DNA of 40,458 nt from DATAWZ01 sp036266975 (GTDB lineage Bacteria > Actinomycetota > Thermoleophilia > Solirubrobacterales > Solirubrobacteraceae): NCBI GenBank assembly GCA_036266975.1, contig DATAWZ010000201.1:1-40458 (forward strand). The letters run 5' to 3'. Below, piece after piece: positions 31,397-40,385 of the stretch. The position numbers were made by a program, and so were the translations under genes. Under the pieces are notes generated by a model. It did no database searches and was not told the DNA's origin. It saw nothing but the letters and a program-made list of their open reading frames with translations. How positions within the stretch are numbered: the first letter of the stretch is position 1; every line of letters starts with the position of its first letter.

Positions 31397-32996
31397 GGGC
31401 GGCTCCTGCTCCTGTCGGGGTGGATGGGGCGACGAGGGCGAGCTCGCGCACCGCGGCGCGGTCGAGCTTACCCCCGGCGTTGAGCGGGAGCTCCGCGACG
31501 ACGAGCAGCCGCTCGGGATGCTTGAACCGGGCCAGCCCGCGCTCGGCCAGGAACGCGCACAGCGCGGCCAGGCCTGGGGGGTCCCGCTCGCCGGCGATCA
31601 CCGCGCAGACGAGCTCGCCCAGACGCGCGTCGGGGACGCCGACGACCGCGGCGGCGCGGACCGCCGGGTGCTCGGCGAGCAGCGCCTCGGTCTCGGCCGG
31701 GAAGATGTTGGTCCCGCCGCGCAGGATCATGTCCTTGCTGCGCCCGACGATCCGCAGGTAGCCCTGCCCGTCGAGGACGCCCAGGTCGCCGGAGCGAAAC
31801 CAGCCCTCGGCGTCGAACGCCGCCTCGTCATAGTCGGGCTGGCCGAGGTAGCCGAACGACTTGGTCGGGCCGCGCCAGCACACCTCGCCGGGCTCACCGG
31901 GGGCGGCGGCGCCGCGCAGCGCCAGCTCCTGGCCGCGGCACACCCGCCCGACGCTCGAGCGCCGCGGGCCGTCGGGGTCGGCGATGCTCGTCATCACCGG
32001 CACGCCCCCGTCGGTGGCGCCGTAGATCGTCTGCACCCGGCAGCCGATGCGCTCCTCGACCCGCTGGGCGACGTCGGGCGAGAGCGGCGCGCCGGCGTTG
32101 TTGAAGCGCGTGAGCGCGCCCAGGTCGTGCTCGTGCAGCGGCTCGTCGAGCAGCATCACCATCTGGGTGGGCACCGCGGTGGCGTAGGTGCAGCGCTCGC
32201 GGGCGAGCAGCTCGAGCGCCGCGGCCGGCGACCAGCGCTCGAGCAGCACCGAGCTCGCGCCGAGCAGCAGCGGGGTGAGGACCGGGAAGACGTACCCGGT
32301 CGAGCCCAGGTTGGCCGGCGCGAGGCCGCCGGCGACGTCGCGCTCGTCGATCTCGAGCGCCTCGCGCGTGTAGTGCGCGAGCATCGCGATCACATCGTTG
32401 CTGCTCCACACCGACGCCTTGGGCACGCCGGTCGTCCCCGAGGAGACCATCACGTGGGCAGGCTCGTCGGCGCCCGGGCGCACGTCGACGATCGGCGCCT
32501 GCGCGGCGATCGCCTCCTCCAGCCCGCCTGGCTGCCGCACGTACAGCGGGTCGCGCACGCCGAGCGCCGCGTGCATCGCGGCCAGGTCGAAGTCGCCGTC
32601 GGCGGCGGCCGCGATCAGCACGCGCGCCTCCACGGCGGCGAGCAGGCCGCCCACCTCGCGCTCGCGCCAGCTGGTGCTCATGGGGACGAATAGCGCGCCC
32701 AGGCGGTTGCAGGCCAGGTGCACGAGCGGCAGCAGCGCGCAGCTCGGCAGCTGTGCGGCGACGGGGTCGCCGGGGGCGACGCCCCGATCGCGCAGCAGCG
32801 CGGCGAGCCGCCCCGTGGATTCCCACAACTCGCCGTAGCGCAGGCGCACATGCGCGTCGGCGACCGCGAGATGATCGGGCCGACGCTCGGCCTGCGCGGC
32901 GACGAGCTCGGCGATCGTGCGCTCTCCCCACAGCCCCAGCTCGCCGAAGTGTCTCCGGCGCTCCGGCGGATGCAGGGTGCGGAGGGTCGGCGGCAT
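31389..32996 (-). CDS. Acyl-CoA synthetase (AMP-binding ligase) 3
   Basis: A 535-residue AMP-binding ligase, longer at the N-terminus than the other two in the window. ATP loop SSGTTGVPKASV, adenine motif IYGATDGGVP, GEPGEVCWRGP, hinge GRSKDMILRGG, and catalytic Lys in NAGGKLDRAA. It would form the CoA ester that enters the crotonase step encoded next. First gene of operon B; a -10-like CATAAT lies 8 nt before the ATG, suggesting a leaderless message. Confidence 0.9.
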   Translation of the reverse strand: MPPTLRTLHPPERRRHFGELGLWGERTIAELVAAQAERRPDHLAVADAHVRLRYGELWESTGRLAALLRDRGVAPGDPVAAQLPSCALLPLVHLACNRLGALFVPMSTSWREREVGGLLAAVEARVLIAAAADGDFDLAAMHAALGVRDPLYVRQPGGLEEAIAAQAPIVDVRPGADEPAHVMVSSGTTGVPKASVWSSNDVIAMLAHYTREALEIDERDVAGGLAPANLGSTGYVFPVLTPLLLGASSVLLERWSPAAALELLARERCTYATAVPTQMVMLLDEPLHEHDLGALTRFNNAGAPLSPDVAQRVEERIGCRVQTIYGATDGGVPVMTSIADPDGPRRSSVGRVCRGQELALRGAAAPGEPGEVCWRGPTKSFGYLGQPDYDEAAFDAEGWFRSGDLGVLDGQGYLRIVGRSKDMILRGGTNIFPAETEALLAEHPAVRAAAVVGVPDARLGELVCAVIAGERDPPGLAALCAFLAERGLARFKHPERLLVVAELPLNAGGKLDRAAVRELALVAPSTPTGAGAAHG

Positions 32997-33023
32997 CCGG
33001 TACTATTATGATCATAGTGGCGG
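32997..33023. promoter_or_regulatory. Inverted repeat over the operon B promoter
   Basis: Arms CCGGTACTAT (32997-33006) and ATAGTGGCGG (33014-33023) pair at 8 of 10 positions around TATGATC. Minus-strand CATAAT (33009-33004) is 8 nt from the ligase ATG at 32996; plus-strand TATTAT/TATGAT overlap the same bases and could drive the P450 at 33160 (long leader). No -35 consensus is seen on either strand, consistent with a regulated promoter. Confidence 0.5.
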
Positions 33024-33159
33024 TTGGGCTTGGGGAGCAGGCGCCCGACTCGAAGACGGCACGGGATGCCGTCTCGCTGCCACTCGCCGCAGGGGGTCCA
33101 TGGGCCGCGTGCTCGGCGTGGAGCGCCGGGCGCGGTGAGGGCAAGCGAGGAGAGAGAAG

Positions 33160-34428
33160 ATGTTCGACCAGTCACACCACGTGGAGCTGCTCGACGATGA
33201 GCGGCCGGGCGACGCCGAGGCCGCCAAGCTCGACGAGCTGATCTCGCACTTCAGCCTGCACGACCCGGAGGTGCAGCGCCACCGCGTCGCCCTCTACCAC
33301 CGCATGCAGCAGACCTGCCCGGTCTCGCAGAGCGACCAGTTCGGCGGCTGCTTCGCGGTCTCCACCTACAAGGGGCTCTACGAGGCGGCCCACGCGCCCG
33401 AGCGCTTCTCCTCCTTCCCGGTGACGATCCCGCCGTTCGGCAACCCCGTGCCGATGGTCCCGATCGAGGTCGACCCGCCGCTGCACGCCAAGTACCGCTC
33501 GCTCGTGCACGGCAAGTTCAGCCCCAAGGCCGTCGCGGCGATGGAGGAGCCGATCCGCGCGATCGTCGTGGAGCTGCTCGACGGCCTCGCCGGCCGGCGC
33601 GAGGTCGACCTCGCCGAGGAGCTCGCCGTGCCGCTGCCGATGCGCGTGCTCTTCTCGCTGCTCCTCGGCGTGCCCTCCAAGGACTGGGAAGAGCTCTTCC
33701 GCCTGTCGATGATCCTGCTGCAGCCCGACCCGACCCTCTCCGAGGAGGCCAAGATCCAGGCCCGCGGCGGCGCGGGAATGGAGATGGCCGGCTACTTCGC
33801 GGGCCTGCTCGCCTCGCTGCGCGAGCACGGCTACGGCGACGATCTGATCAGCGACCTCGACCAGGCCGAGGTCGACGGTCAGCAGCTCACCGACGAGCAG
33901 ATCTTCGGGTTCTGCCTGCTGCTGGTGAACGCCGGCTTCGACACGACCGCGAGCGCGATCAGCCGGATGTTCAACCTGTTCGGGCTGCGCCCGGAGATCC
34001 GCGAGGCGATCCGCGAGCGGGTCGACGACCCGGTCGCGCTCGAGGTCGCCGTCGACGAGGTGATCCGCTACATCTCGCCGGTCGCCGGGCTCGCGCGCAC
34101 GGTGACCGAGGACTGCGTCCTGGAGGGCACCCCGTTGGCCGAGGGCGCGCGGATCCATCTGCTCTGGCCCGCGGCGAACCGCGACCCCGAAGAGTTCCCC
34201 GACCCGGACGAGTTCGTCGTCGACCGCCGACCCAACCGGCACGTCGGCTTCGGGAGCGGCATCCACCGCTGCCTGGGCCTGCACATCGCCCGTGGCGAGG
34301 TCAAGATCCTGCTCGAGGAGTTCCTACGGCGCATGCCCGACTACCGCCTGAGCGAGACCGCGCCGCCGGTCTGGCACACCGGCGAGACGTGGGGCGTGAA
34401 GTCGCTGCCGGTCGTCTTCGACGTGTGA
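33160..34428 (+). CDS. Cytochrome P450 (canonical)
   Basis: A 422-residue P450 with canonical residues: I-helix NAGFDTTAS (D261/T262), ExxR E300/R303, and heme Cys371 in FGSGIHRCLG. This contrasts with the altered P450 at 18454. AGGAGAG precedes the ATG. It is divergent from operon B and probably co-regulated with it. It should hydroxylate a hydrophobic substrate using external ferredoxin and reductase not present here. Confidence 0.93.
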   Translation: MFDQSHHVELLDDERPGDAEAAKLDELISHFSLHDPEVQRHRVALYHRMQQTCPVSQSDQFGGCFAVSTYKGLYEAAHAPERFSSFPVTIPPFGNPVPMVPIEVDPPLHAKYRSLVHGKFSPKAVAAMEEPIRAIVVELLDGLAGRREVDLAEELAVPLPMRVLFSLLLGVPSKDWEELFRLSMILLQPDPTLSEEAKIQARGGAGMEMAGYFAGLLASLREHGYGDDLISDLDQAEVDGQQLTDEQIFGFCLLLVNAGFDTTASAISRMFNLFGLRPEIREAIRERVDDPVALEVAVDEVIRYISPVAGLARTVTEDCVLEGTPLAEGARIHLLWPAANRDPEEFPDPDEFVVDRRPNRHVGFGSGIHRCLGLHIARGEVKILLEEFLRRMPDYRLSETAPPVWHTGETWGVKSLPVVFDV

Positions 34429-34713
34429 CGCCGGCGGCGGTCGGCGGCCGAGCACCCGCCGTGCCCCGCCGCCGACGCCGACGGCCACCGCGAGCCCGGT
34501 GAGCACGCCGCCGGGCACGTACGCGTACTCGGCGCAGGACGGGTCGCCGAAGCCGTCATTGGCCTGATGCGCGGCGGCGAACCCGGCGGTGACGAGCGCC
34601 AGCCCGAGGGCGAGCAGGATCACGCCGGCGAGGAGCAGCCACGGCGCGGGCCGGCCGTGGGCCGACCACCCGTAGCCCGCGCCGGCGCCGAACACGAGGA
34701 CCCAGAAGATCAT
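34324..34713 (-). CDS. Small membrane protein
   Basis: The first ~85 residues contain hydrophobic stretches (FWVLVFGAGAGYGW, LLLAGVILLALGLALVTAG, VLTGLAVAVGVGGG) that look like two or three membrane helices. The tail is Arg/Pro-rich and runs antisense into the 3' end of the P450 gene for 105 nt, so it may be an accident of GC-rich sequence. ATG at 34713 overlaps the GntR stop (ATGA), which supports a real coupled gene. No family recognised. Confidence 0.5.
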   Translation of the reverse strand: MIFWVLVFGAGAGYGWSAHGRPAPWLLLAGVILLALGLALVTAGFAAAHQANDGFGDPSCAEYAYVPGGVLTGLAVAVGVGGGARRVLGRRPPPASHVEDDRQRLHAPRLAGVPDRRRGLAQAVVGHAP

Positions 34714-35453
34714 CGCGGGGCCAGGTTCCAGCGGATCGGCCGCTCGAGCAGGCCCGGGTAACGCAGCGCGACGTGGGCCTGGAAGGCGTCCATGTGGGCG
34801 CCCATCGCCGACGCGGCGCGGTCGGGATCGCGCGCGGCGATCCCCTCGAGGATCCGCTCGTGGGCGCGCACGATCGTCTTCCGGTCGCGCGGACCGTAGG
34901 TCACGCCCATCACGTGCCCGTCGCTGATCTGCTCCAGCGAGGCGTGAAAGAGCGCAAGGATGTGATTGTGGGCCGCGGCCGCGCAGGCCGCGTGGAAGCG
35001 CAGGTTCTCCTCCAGGAAGCGCTCCTCGTCGCCCAGGAAGCCGCGCAGGTCCTGCACCGAGGCGCGCAGCAGAGAGAGGTCCTCCTCGTCGGCCGCGGTC
35101 GCGGCCAGGCGCGCGAGCGCGGCCTCCAGGAAGCTGCGCGCCTTGATCAGCTCGCCGACGGTCGAGTCGGTCGCCTGGAGCGCGACCGACAGCGTGTCGG
35201 CGAGCGGGCCGTGGTCGGGCTGGGCGACGATCGGACCGCCCCCGGGGCCCGCCTTGATCGTCAGCACGCCCTGCAGCTCGAGCATCCGCAACGCCTCGCG
35301 CAGCGTGCTGCGTCCGACCCCCAGCTCCCGGAGCAGCGCCCGCTCGGCGGGAAGCGAGTCACCAGGCTGCAACTCGGCTGCGCGGCGGGCGAGCCGATGG
35401 GCGACGAGCACCGAGGTCTTCACCGGGCGCGGAGCTGTCTCGCGCTTCGGCAT
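34710..35453 (-). CDS. FadR-type GntR transcriptional regulator
   Basis: A 247-residue GntR regulator: N-terminal winged helix with LPAERALLRELGVGRSTLREAL, and a C-terminal FCD helical domain with conserved ligand/metal histidines (RFHAACA, AHERILEGI, HMDAFQ). Such regulators respond to organic acids or acyl compounds. Its own promoter region contains the palindrome ATGATAGTCAT at 35463-35473. It probably controls the nearby P450 or operon B. Confidence 0.9.
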   Translation of the reverse strand: MPKRETAPRPVKTSVLVAHRLARRAAELQPGDSLPAERALLRELGVGRSTLREALRMLELQGVLTIKAGPGGGPIVAQPDHGPLADTLSVALQATDSTVGELIKARSFLEAALARLAATAADEEDLSLLRASVQDLRGFLGDEERFLEENLRFHAACAAAAHNHILALFHASLEQISDGHVMGVTYGPRDRKTIVRAHERILEGIAARDPDRAASAMGAHMDAFQAHVALRYPGLLERPIRWNLAPR

Positions 35454-35462
35454 CCGGGCTGA

Positions 35463-35473
35463 TGATAGTCATG
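35463..35473 (-). promoter_or_regulatory. Palindrome and -10 box upstream of the GntR gene
   Basis: ATGATAGTCAT is an inverted repeat (ATGA/TCAT with a 3-nt centre). Read on the minus strand it supplies TATCAT 9 nt before the GntR ATG, a plausible -10 for a leaderless message and an autoregulatory site. Confidence 0.4.
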
Positions 35474-35482
35474 GATACCACC

Positions 35483-36307
35483 TCACTTCGCGATGAGGAC
35501 GGCTTGAATCAGGCGGACGCGGTCCTGCTCGGCGTTGGCGATGAGGTTTGCCGCCTTGGTGGCGAAGTCCGGGACGAAGACGTGCAGCCCGAGCGGATTG
35601 GCCGGCGCGTCGAAGAACGCGCGCATGGCTTCGGCGGCGGTGCCGGTGAGGTCGTTCCAGGCGGTGACCTCAAAGCCCGCCCGGGTGGTCACCTCGCGCA
35701 GGGCGGCGGGCGTGATCAGGTGGCTGTCCGCAGGATCGGTCGCCCACGGGACGGGGAACCGAATCGGCTCCACGGGCCCCGCCGTGACGTCCCACAGGGC
35801 GAGGCGGCCGCCCGGGTCGAGGACCCGCCGCGCCTCGGCATACAGGCGCGACTTGTCGGCCACGTTCATCTGGACGTGCTGGCTGATGACGACGTCGAAC
35901 GCGCCGTCGGCGAAGGGGAGCTCGGTGACGTCGGCGCGGCGGATCTCGATGCCCGAGCCCAGGCCGACGGCGGCGTTGAGCCACTCGGCGGTTTCGCAGT
36001 ACTCGGCCGTCAGGTCGACGCCGATCACGCGGCAGCCGACCTCGGCGGCGAGCAGGCGGGCGGCTCCGCCGATCCCCGTGCCGGCATCGAGCACGCGGTC
36101 CTGGGCGCCCACCTCCGCGAGGTGGATGAGCTCCAACGTCGCGAGCCGGCCGAGCGAGTGGAAGTCCTCGAGCGGCGCGAGATCCACCGGTGAGAGTTGC
36201 TGGGGGTCCTTCCCGGCCTCCCTGAGCGCGCGGTCGATGCTCTCGCGCGTGAGCCCGGTCGTGTAGTGACGCTCGGCGGTCGCGGTTGGTTCGGGTTGCG
36301 GGGTCAT
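35483..36307 (-). CDS. SAM-dependent methyltransferase (class I)
   Basis: A 274-residue methyltransferase. Motif I is VLDAGTGIGGAARLLA, motif II region VIGVDLTAEYCETAEWL, and the motif IV area FDVVISQHVQMNV. It belongs with ubiquinone/sarcosine-type small-molecule methyltransferases (conserved YTTGLT start). Start is ATG 36307 with AAGGAGAG upstream, 14 nt after the MFS stop, so the two are co-transcribed. Substrate unknown; it might detoxify the exported compound. Confidence 0.88.
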   Translation of the reverse strand: MTPQPEPTATAERHYTTGLTRESIDRALREAGKDPQQLSPVDLAPLEDFHSLGRLATLELIHLAEVGAQDRVLDAGTGIGGAARLLAAEVGCRVIGVDLTAEYCETAEWLNAAVGLGSGIEIRRADVTELPFADGAFDVVISQHVQMNVADKSRLYAEARRVLDPGGRLALWDVTAGPVEPIRFPVPWATDPADSHLITPAALREVTTRAGFEVTAWNDLTGTAAEAMRAFFDAPANPLGLHVFVPDFATKAANLIANAEQDRVRLIQAVLIAK

Positions 36308-36321
36308 GGTGCTCTCCTTGG

Positions 36322-37914
36322 TCAGCTGCCGGCTGCGGGCGTGGCCGACGGGCCAAGCGCCGCGGTCACTCGTGCGTTGCGTGTGCTCAGCGTCGGGTGG
36401 GCGGGAAGCAGCGTGAGGGCCATCACGGCGCCGGCGGCGGCGACGCCGCCGACCAGGTAGTTGGCGGCGTGGAAGCCGTCCAAGAAGGCCCGGCTGGCGG
36501 CATTGTGGAGCGCCGCGGCGAGCGCCGGATGCCCGGCGCCGGCCAGCTTGTTGGCGGTCGTCAGCGCCGCCCCGACCGATTCGTGCGCCGTCTGGGCGAA
36601 GCGGGCGGGGAGCCCCTCGGGCAGCGCGCGCGTGAGGCGGCTGGTGTAGAGGGACGCGTAGACGCTCCCGACCACGGCCACGCCGAGCGTGCCCCCCAGC
36701 AACCGGGTGGCGTCGTTGACCGCCGACCCGACTCCCGCCTTGGCCGTCGGGATCACGCCCATGATCGCCTCGGTGGCCGGCGCGCTCGTAAGGCCCATCC
36801 CCGTCCCGAGCACGACCATCTGCGCGGCGATCGTCCCGTAGCCGGTGGCGGCCTGTTCCGTCGTGGCCCACACGTAGAACGCGGCCATCGCCAGCAGACC
36901 GGACGCGACGACCAGCTTCGTGCCGACTCGCACCGCCAGCTTGGCGCCGAGGATCGACGAGATCGCCACCGACGACGCGACCGGGAGCAGGCGCACGCCG
37001 GTCGACAGTGGTCCGTAGCCCTTGAGGAATTGGAAGTACTGGGTGACCAGGAAGATGAACCCGGACAGCGCGAAGAACGAGATCGCGACCGACGCGCTCG
37101 CCGCGGTGAAGCGCAGGTTTCCGAACAGGCTCAGGTCGAGCATCGGCTCCCGCGCGCGCCACTCCAAGCCGGCGAAGGCAGTGGCCAGGACGGCCGCCAG
37201 CGCAAAGCTGCCGAGCGTCCGCGAACTGCCCCACCCGCGGCTCGGGGCTTCGATGATCGTGTAGACGAGCAGCGCGATCGCCGCGGTGGACAGCACGAAC
37301 CCGGCGCGATCGATCCGCGGCGCGTGCGAGTCGCGCGAGGTCGGGACGTAGCCGGCGACGAGGCCGGCGGCGATCGCGGCGATCGGCGCCATTGCGAAGA
37401 AGATGCTGCGCCAGTCCGAGAGCTCGATCAGCCAGCCGCCGACGATCGGCCCCAGCGCGATCGCCGCGCCGGTGATCGCTCCCCACAAGCCGATCGCCAG
37501 CGCACGCTCGCGCCGCTCGGTGAACACATTCGTCAGCAGCGACAGGGTTGACGGGAACACCATCGCCGCGCCGACGCCCATCGCCGCGCGCGCGGCGATC
37601 AGCTCGCCGGGACTGTCGGTCAGCCCGCCGGCCACGCTCGCGAGCCCGAAGACCGACAGCCCGGCAAGCAGCATCCCCTTGCGCCCGAACCGGTCGGACA
37701 GGCTGCCCGCGGCCAGCACCACGCCGGCGAACAGCAGGCTGAAGGCGTCCACGATCCACTGCAGCTGCGAGTTGGACGCACGCAACTCGCGTACGAGCGT
37801 CGGCAGCGCGACGTTGACGATCGTGGTGTCGAGGTTGATGACGAACGCCGCCAACAGCAGCGAGATCAGGATCAGCGGCTTGCGACTCGTGCGGTGCGGC
37901 GGTTCGTTTCCCAT
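36322..37914 (-). CDS. MFS drug exporter, DHA2 (14-helix) type
   Basis: A 530-residue multi-helix transporter with LDTTIVNVALPT in helix 1, motif A GSLSDRFGRKG between helices 2 and 3, and motif C GAAIALGPIVGGWL in helix 5. It would export drugs or toxic metabolites using proton motive force. Gene order with the divergent HxlR regulator is typical of substrate-inducible efflux. GGGAGG precedes the ATG. Confidence 0.93.
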   Translation of the reverse strand: MGNEPPHRTSRKPLILISLLLAAFVINLDTTIVNVALPTLVRELRASNSQLQWIVDAFSLLFAGVVLAAGSLSDRFGRKGMLLAGLSVFGLASVAGGLTDSPGELIAARAAMGVGAAMVFPSTLSLLTNVFTERRERALAIGLWGAITGAAIALGPIVGGWLIELSDWRSIFFAMAPIAAIAAGLVAGYVPTSRDSHAPRIDRAGFVLSTAAIALLVYTIIEAPSRGWGSSRTLGSFALAAVLATAFAGLEWRAREPMLDLSLFGNLRFTAASASVAISFFALSGFIFLVTQYFQFLKGYGPLSTGVRLLPVASSVAISSILGAKLAVRVGTKLVVASGLLAMAAFYVWATTEQAATGYGTIAAQMVVLGTGMGLTSAPATEAIMGVIPTAKAGVGSAVNDATRLLGGTLGVAVVGSVYASLYTSRLTRALPEGLPARFAQTAHESVGAALTTANKLAGAGHPALAAALHNAASRAFLDGFHAANYLVGGVAAAGAVMALTLLPAHPTLSTRNARVTAALGPSATPAAGS

Positions 37915-38032
37915 CAGAAGCCTCCCGTTCGTTGCGTTGCCGGCGGCAGTGTACCAAGATTTCCAAGTTTCTTCACCTATTTATTATCTGAGCGCCAGTA
38001 GAAAAGGTCCACCAGTGGTAAGATCCTGGTCT
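37915..38032. promoter_or_regulatory. HxlR/MFS divergent control region
   Basis: An AT-rich patch (about 37960-37990) lies between the genes. TAAGAT (38019-38024) ends 8 nt before the HxlR ATG, a likely -10 with leaderless transcription. The palindrome ACCAGTGGT (38011-38019) overlaps it, followed by a CCTGGT half-site, and is a candidate HxlR operator. For the exporter, TACACT on the minus strand is a possible -10; no good -35 is seen. Confidence 0.5.
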
Positions 38033-38689
38033 ATGCCATCCAAGCGGTACGCGCAGTACTGTCCCGTCGCCCGCTCGCTCGACGTCCTGGGCGAGCGATG
38101 GACGTTGCTGGTGGTGCGCAGCCTGCTGATGGGTCCCCAGCGCTACACGGACCTGCGCGACGCGCTCCCCGGAATCGCCACCGACCTCTTGACCGCCCGC
38201 TTGCGAACGCTCGAAGACGCCGGCTACGTCCAGCGGCGGGAGCTTCCGCGCCCGGCGCCCGCGACCGTCTATGAGCTCACCGACTCGGGCTGGCGGCTCG
38301 CACACCTCGTGCTCGCGCTCGCGCAGATCGGACTCGACCGGCTCGGCGCCCCGGCGGCCGACGAGGACATCAGCCCCGCCGCACTCGTCCTATCGCTGCG
38401 AGCCAGCCTCCACCACGACCGCGCCGCTCACGCCGAGGACGACTACCAGCTCGAGCTCGACGGTGAGTCGTTCACCGTGACCATCGAGAACGGGCAGCTC
38501 CAGACCACGCGTGGGCCGGCGCCCAACCCCCGGTGCACGATCTCCACCAGCGCCCGCACGCTCGCGCAGATGCTCTCCGGCGCTGCCGATCCCAAGGCGG
38601 CGATGGCCGCCGGCGATCTGCGACTCGACGGTCCGCAGTCGTGCCTGACCCGGTTCGTGAGCACGTTCGCCTACCCGACCGCGGCCTGA
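38033..38689 (+). CDS. HxlR regulator fused to SCP2-like ligand domain
   Basis: A 218-residue protein. Residues ~1-105 are an HxlR winged helix (YCPVARSLDVLGERWTLLVV, ALPGIATDLLTARLRTLEDAGYV). Residues ~110-215 resemble an SCP2 sterol-carrier-like domain (FTVTIENGQ... TISTSARTLAQMLSGAADP), which can bind a hydrophobic ligand. It probably senses the exported compound and controls the divergent exporter and itself. Intact, unlike the genes downstream. Confidence 0.88.
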   Translation: MPSKRYAQYCPVARSLDVLGERWTLLVVRSLLMGPQRYTDLRDALPGIATDLLTARLRTLEDAGYVQRRELPRPAPATVYELTDSGWRLAHLVLALAQIGLDRLGAPAADEDISPAALVLSLRASLHHDRAAHAEDDYQLELDGESFTVTIENGQLQTTRGPAPNPRCTISTSARTLAQMLSGAADPKAAMAAGDLRLDGPQSCLTRFVSTFAYPTAA

Positions 38690-38756
38690 CCCGCGCCGCA
38701 GACGCCGGTGAGGCGAGCGAATGTCACGATCCGGCCGGGTACGTCGTCGGTTGGAC

Positions 38757-39592
38757 ATGAACGACACCATCATCACCGGATCCACCGGCGCGATCGGGCG
38801 GCGTGCGGTCCATGAGTTGCTCGCCGCGGGCCATCGCGTCACCGGGGTCACGCGCTCGGCGAGCGGCCGCGAGCGGCTCGAGAGCCTCGGGGCCGGGCGC
38901 CGTCGCGGCCGACGTGTTCGAGGTGGCGTCGCTGCGTCGCGCGTTCGACGGAGCCGACACGGTCCTGAACCTGCTGACCCACATCCCGCCGGCCGATCGT
39001 ATGCCGATCCATCCGCCTGGAGGAGAACGACCGCGTGCGCCGCGAAGCGCCGGCGGCGATCGCGGTCGCCGCCCGGGCCGCCGCCGTGCAGCGGCTGGTG
39101 CAGGAGCCGATCGCCTTCGTGTACGACGAGGGCGTCGAGGAGTGGCGCGATGAGGCTGTGCCGGTCGCCGGGGGGCGTGACGACGACCGCGCTGACCACC
39201 GAGCACAACGCGGGCGAGCGCTTCGACCGCGACACCGTCGTGCTGCGCTTCGGGCCGTCATCGGACCGACAGGGGTCCGGAGCCTCGATCGCCGCGGGCC
39301 CGCCTGGCGCGTACCGGCCGACGCTGCGACCGCGATGACGCGGCGGCAGCAATCGCGCCGGCGCTGAGTGCGCCCGCCGGCACCTACAACGAGACAGCGA
39401 TCCGCCGACGAACGGGGAGATCGACGTGGCGCGGGCCGCCGCCATCGGAGTGCAGGCCTTGCGCCCGCGGGCGCCGCCGGACGGGCCGCGCGCGCTCGCA
39501 GCGCGTCTCGAGCCGTCCGGCTGCGCGAGGCGAGCCGCTGGGCGCCGAGCATGCGCGCAGGCACCGAGGGCTGGAGCCGGATCTCGGCGTGA
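38757..39592 (+). pseudogene. NAD(P)-dependent epimerase, broken by several frameshifts
   Basis: ATG 38757 opens with TIITGSTGAIGRRAVHELL (Rossmann). The family sequence then hops frame: VAADVFEVASLRRAFDGAD in the second, VQRLVQEPIAFVYDEG in the third, TTEHNAGERFDRDTVVLRFG back in the first, DDAAAAIAPALSAPAGTYN in the second, and EASRWAPSMRAGTEGW in the third before TGA at 39590-39592. Five shifts in 0.8 kb make it non-functional unless sequence errors are responsible. The stop overlaps the sigma-factor GTG (GTGA), so the two once formed an operon. Confidence 0.8.
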
Positions 39593-40385
39593 CCTGCGCC
39601 GAGCGCTTCGCGCAGGCACGCCCGCGGCTGCTGCGACTCGCCTACGGCGAGCTCGGCGACCTGGCCGACGCCGAGGACGTCGTGCCGGACGCGTGGCTGC
39701 GGCTGGAGCGCTCGGACGCGAACGCGATCGAGAGCCTCGACGGCTGGCGGACCACGGTCGTCGCCCGGCTCGCCCTCGATCGCCTGCGCTCCGCTCGCGT
39801 AGGCCGCGAGACCTACGTCGGCCCGTGGCTGCCGGAGCCGCTGATCTCCGAGGACCCCGCCGACCGCGTCACGCTCGACGAGTCGGTCAGCTATGCGTTG
39901 CTGACCGTGCTCGAGCAGCTCTCGCCCGCGGAACGCACCGCGTTCGTGCGGCACGGCATCTTCGAGATGCCGTTCGGCGAGGTCGCCGACATCGTCGGCC
40001 GCACGCCCGAGGCGGTGCGCCAGCTCGCCTCACGCGCGGCGCCACGTCAAGGGCGAGAGCCCACGTTTCGCGACCTCGCCCGACGAGCACGATCGCTCGG
40101 TGCGAGCGTTCGCGCAGGCCCTCGCCGAGGGCAGCCTCGAGGGCCTGGTCGCGGTGCTCGACCCGGACGTCGTCTGGACCTCGGATGGCGGCGGGCGGGC
40201 GGGTCGCGCGCGCGTGGGTGGCCCTCGGTCGCAAGTCCGTGCTGCACGAGGCGACCGAGATCGAGCTCAACGGACGGCTCGGGCTGCTGCTCCCCGCCGG
40301 CGAGGGCGATCGCGCCGCGCTCTCCTTCGTGGTCGGCGACGGTCGTGTCACGCGCATCGACGCGGTCCGCAACCTCGAGAAGTAA
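39589..40385 (+). pseudogene. ECF41-type sigma factor (SnoaL-like tail), frameshifted
   Basis: GTG 39589 starts an ECF sigma factor: AERFAQARPRLLRLAYG, DAEDVVPDAWLRL (region 2), then LEQLSPAERTAFVRHGIF and EVADIVGRTPEAVRQLASRA (region 4). A one-base loss near 40040 shifts to HVKGESPRFATSPDEHD and LVAVLDPDVVWTSDGGG, and another shift near 40200 leads to LNGRLGLLLPAGEGD and FVVGDGRVTRIDAVRN before the stop. This C-terminal SnoaL-like extension defines the ECF41/SigJ class. Part of the extension also seems deleted. ECF41 factors usually sit beside oxidoreductase or epimerase targets, as here. Confidence 0.78.
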
